Positions 59,950 to 64,000 of a stretch of 64,000 nt of DNA are shown one piece after another. Made by a program: the position numbers and the translations under genes. The number at the start of each line of letters is the position of its first letter. The stretch's first letter is position 1. Under the pieces are notes generated by a model that made no database searches, was not told the DNA's origin, and saw only the letters and a list, made by a program, of their open reading frames with translations. Origin of the DNA: Amaurobius ferox (taxonomy: Eukaryota > Arthropoda > Arachnida > Araneae > Amaurobiidae); assembly GCA_951213105.1 (NCBI GenBank), contig OX578149.1:5226318-5290317 (forward strand), read 5' to 3'.

Positions 59950-62900
59950 TCTATATAAATAAAAATGAAAATCTGTCTGTCTGTCTGTCTGTTTGTCACA
60001 CCATCACGGGAGAACGGCTGAACCGAATTTGATGAAATTTTGTGGGTAGCCCAGAAATAGCCCCACTTAAAATTATATCTGTGTTTTGAGTTTCTACGAC
60101 CAGTGGTTCTCGAGATATTAGTAAAAAACAAAATTTTCGTTTGTCTCATCATCACGGAAAAACGGCTGAACCGAATTTAATGAAATTTGGTGAATAGCCT
60201 TGAAATATCCCCCCATAACTTTTGTCCAAGTTTCGAGTTTCTAAGACCTGGGGTTGTCGAGATATTAATGAAAAACGGAACTTTTTCCTAGGAGTTCTAC
60301 TCCCTAACTCCGTGGTTTATCCAAACGAAAAGCTTGAAAATCGTTTGAAAGTGAATTAAAATTTAATCTCTGAGTTTGATGGGAGATTTTTTGCGTTAAT
60401 TAGTCACTTTCTGAAAACATGAATTGTTTGAAACTTGATTTAAAGGGGAAATCTATCTCCATGGTTCATGGTTTATTTAAAACAAGCTTTTACGGAACAA
60501 TGAGAAGTATAGAGAAATCAAAATCGTTATTTAATTTCGCAGTTTATGTTATAAGACATGACATATTTAACATGTTATAAGATTCTATCTTATATCATGT
60601 TACTCAGAAACGCAATTAAATTAAATCTGTCTGTTAATTTTAATAATTATTTTTTCGATTTGAATAATAAATAAATGGATATAAAAATATATTTTAGAAA
60701 AGAACGATTTGATTTTTCTTATAGCATTTTTGACTGGATAATATCAATTACGGTCTTCAGGTTTAAAAATTATTATTGTTTATATTTTCGGGGATTATTG
60801 ATTCAAGGATTATTGATATTTTCAAGTTATTATGCAATTATTTTATTATGACAAAAATTGTTTAAACTCATATATTGTATGTTGTACGAATCTTCTACAA
60901 ATACACGTGTATATCTTTTAATCTACGAGAATATAAGTAGTACAGGTATATTGACATATGTTTTGATATATATTGGCATATATTGGAATCAATTACGACC
61001 TTCTGGTATAAAGAGTACGGATATTATTGATGTTTTCAATTTATTACGTCATCTCTTTTATTTTGGCAAATATTTTTGAGACGCATATTGTAATACGGGT
61101 AATCTTCTACTAACACATTGGCATATTTTCTGATCTGCGACAATATAATTAGTACGGGGTTGCATATATTCATTCAATTCCTATTTTTTCTTCTGTAAAT
61201 TTGCTTACAAAAGGGGGCAGGATGTTTTATTCTTCAGATCTGATCGTGAAGATAATTTTGCATAGTGAGAACATATATTCTTAAACTTCTCTTTAGGAGC
61301 AATAAATTTAATATTTTAACAGAATTTGCACATGATTGCGAACTTTAAGTTTCTTTAAATTATACACTCCGTACGAATAACGGGTGTGCTGTTAGTGGTT
61401 AATAAATTTTAACATTTTAGGAGGATATATCATGTTGCTCGGCATCGCAATTAAATTAAATGTGTTTGTTAATGTTTTTATTATTTTTTCTCGATTACAT
61501 AATAAATAAATGGATAAATGGATATAAAAGTATATCTTATGAATGGACGGTTTGATTTTTCTTTTAATTATATTAATTGCTGACTGCGTACATCAATTTC
61601 ATTTATTTTGGCAAAGAGTTTTCAAGCTTATATCGTATTTAGCTACTAAACTCATATATTGTGTTTAGCCAATAAATTCATATAGCCGATTGTTGAAACA
61701 GAAAAAGAGTAGAGCGGGTATATCTTCTAATACAATTGTAGTGTTTTCATTTAGTATATTGAAACGGGATAAGAATGTTTCATTCAGATCTGCAAATTCA
61801 AAGCTACGAATTTGGATGGATATCGCTAATTTGACAACTTTTCTTAAACTTTGCCAAATTGACGGAAATGTCGCCAAATTGATATAAACGACACACAAAC
61901 AGCTGCCATAAACCTTCGGGTTGGTCGTGTGGCTTGGGTCTTCTACATATCAATGAAATTTTTTTTTGTTTTGTTAGAAGAGAGTACTGAAATGATGTTT
62001 GGTTAGCATTTCTCTGCCAGACCAACCATCCTACTTAGTAATACATTTAGCGAATTTTTAAAATGTCACCAAATTGATAAAAATGTTTTCAAATCTATAA
62101 AAATATCTTGAAATTGATAAAATTGCGCTACATAAATGATATTAATTGTTTTTTGTTAGGGGATAGTATTGTGATGATATTTCGTCAATTTGTCGCAAAG
62201 TGGAACTGTCAGTTCTACAGTCCCACTTGGCGATAAATTTGGCGATTTTTTAAAATGTCGCTAATTTGACGAAACTGTCGCCAAATGTTCCATAGAAATA
62301 TAACTATTTAGACGATATTTTTTCTACCAATTTATTTGAAGCAAATGATATCATGTCGCTTAGCAACGGATTTAAATCCAATGTGTTTATGCGGCAGACG
62401 ATTTTTATTAAATCCTTTCCGATTTGAATAATGAAGATATGTATATAAAATAAATTTCATTGCCATTTCATTTTGGACTGGATAATATCAAATATACTCT
62501 TCAGGTTTAAACATTATTATTATTGATATTTTCCGGAATTATTGATTCAGGGATTATTGATATTTTTAAGTTATTACGCCATTGTTTTATTGCGGCAAAA
62601 ATTGCTGACACACGCATATTGTACGTTGTACGAGTAATCTTCTAGGAATGCACGGGTATATCTTCTAACCTACGAGAATATAAGTAGTACAGGTATATTG
62701 GCATATATATTGGAATCAAGTACAGTCTTCTGGTATGAAGATTAAGGGGATTAATTATATATTCAATTTATTACGTCGTCTGTTGTATTTTACCAAAAAA
62801 CATTTGTGACTCATATTGCAAAACGGGTAATCTTCTACTAATAATCGGACATTATAAGTAGTAATACAATTTTAACGCTTTTATTTTGCATATATTGATT

Positions 62901-63156
62901 CAATTCCATATTTTTTTTATATTTGCTTACATAAGGGGTCCAAGATGTTTTATTCTTCAGATATGTCCATGAAGATAATTTTATATAGCGAGAACAGAGA
63001 TTCTTAAACTTCTTTTTAGGAGCATTATATTAAATATTTTAACAGAATGTTTTGATTAAACATGTCATTTAGTATACTATAAGAATTTGGGCATGATTAT
63101 GAATTTCAAGTTTCTTTATATTATATACTCCGTACGAAGAACGGGTATGCTGCTAG
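59950..63156 (+). mobile_element. Helitron-like unit 4 (3207 bp, with deletions)
   Basis: Matches unit 3 over its first two thirds, then accumulates differences and loses about 30 bases near 62700 and about 160 bases near 62863 (the block with the second TACGGGTCCCATACA phrase is gone). Ends with the same hairpin and GCTAG. Confidence 0.78.
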
Positions 63157-64000
63157 TCTATATAAATAAAAATGAAAATCTGTCTGTCTGTCTCTCTGTC
63201 TGTTTGTCCCATCATCACGGGAGAACGGCTGAAGCGAATTTGATGAAATTTTGTGGGTAGCCTGGAAGTAGTCCCACTTAAAATTTAGTCTATGTATGGA
63301 GTTAGTAAAAAACGACATTTTCGTTTGTCTCATCATCACGGGAGAACGGCTAAATCGAATTTGATGAAATTTTTTAGATAGCCTTTAAAAAGCTCCCCAT
63401 AAATTTAGCCCAAGTTTTGAGTATCTAAGACGAGGGGTTGTCGAGATATTAATTAAAAACGAAACTTTTTCCTAGGAGTTCTACTCTCTAACTCCGCGGT
63501 TTATCCAAACGAAAAGATGGAAAATCGTTTGAAAGTGAATTAAAACTGTATCTCTGAGTTTGGGGGGAGATTTTTTGCACTAATTAGTCACTTTTTGAAA
63601 ACATGAATTGTTTGAAACATGATTTAAACGGGAAATCTATCTCCTTGGTTTATTTCACAAGCTTTTACTGAACAATGAAAAGTATAAAGAAATCAAAATG
63701 GCTATTAAATTTCGCATTTTATGAGGAAGATTCTATCTTATATCATGTTGCTCGGCAACGGAATGAAATTAAATGTGTTGTTAATATTTATTATTATTTT
63801 TTCTATTTGAATAATTAATAAATGGATGTAAAAATATATTTTTTAAATGAACGGTTTGATTGTTTTTTTAATTATATAAATTGCGGACTGCGTACATCAC
63901 TTTCATTTATTTTAGCAAAGAGATTTCCTGCTCATATATTGTGTTTAGCTAATAAACTCATACATTGTGTTTACCCAATAAATTCATTTAGCCGATTGTT
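63157..64000 (+). mobile_element. Helitron-like unit 5 (diverged, cut by window end)
   Basis: Starts TCTATATAAATAAAAATG and follows the unit order, but with many substitutions and deletions, including loss of the ATGTTATAAGACATGACATA block, so that by 63735 it resembles the second-module start (CATGTTGCTCGGCAACG). Continues past the window. Confidence 0.75.

Overview
The window is AT-rich animal DNA with almost no ordinary coding sequence. It is best read as intronic or intergenic sequence of an arthropod, probably a chelicerate and plausibly a spider. Three things support this. The only convincing host exon (26105-26240) is an immunoglobulin-domain exon closest to the arthropod Beaten-path (Beat) family. 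Penelope-like elements with an N-terminal GIY-YIG endonuclease (the Naiad clade, abundant in spiders and other invertebrates) are present in several copies. The rest is Tc1-like relics, tRNA-derived SINEs, Helitron-type tandem units and AT microsatellites. The species call is inference.

Layout. 1-6.3 kb: a canonical Penelope endonuclease scrap, a foldback repeat, a SINE, and two partial minus-strand Naiad copies ending in a (TA)n tract. 6.4-16 kb: a SINE head, a degenerate tandem repeat, two copies of a roughly 1-1.3 kb dispersed family (here 'family X') and a dead Tc1 transposase. 16-23.7 kb: a Naiad cluster made of a 0.56 kb foldback, two head-to-head 5'-truncated copies, and one nearly complete but decayed copy (about 19.55-23.49 kb) interrupted by a SINE. 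All lie among AT microsatellites. 24-31 kb: partial copies of families X and Y around the Beat-like exon, plus a perfect 25-bp hairpin. 31-39.6 kb: sparse AT-rich DNA with a 31-bp minisatellite, a SINE nested in another SINE, and a 57-bp hairpin insertion. 39.6-49.6 kb: an apparently identical 376-bp tandem duplication beside a GC-rich patch, a hammerhead-like motif, a Tc1 relic split by a SINE, a 290-bp tandem repeat, a composite SINE pair, and a GC-rich open frame of unknown nature. 49.7-64 kb: a head-to-tail array of 3.4-kb units whose junctions read ...CTAG|TC..., the end signature of a Helitron.

Most interesting signal. The SINE 3' ends and three very short (57-58 bp) insertions share one three-helix stem-loop followed by TGGGTC. 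Its helices are kept by paired base changes: basal stem GGCCGTCC/GGACGGTC in one group and GGCCACAC/GTGTGGTC in another; middle helix CCT/AGG, CTC/GAG or CCA/TGG. Two of the short insertions have perfect 11- and 15-bp target-site duplications. This suggests that the hairpin alone is enough to be copied into the genome by an unseen LINE reverse transcriptase. Within this window no active autonomous element is visible; every recognised protein-coding element copy is broken.
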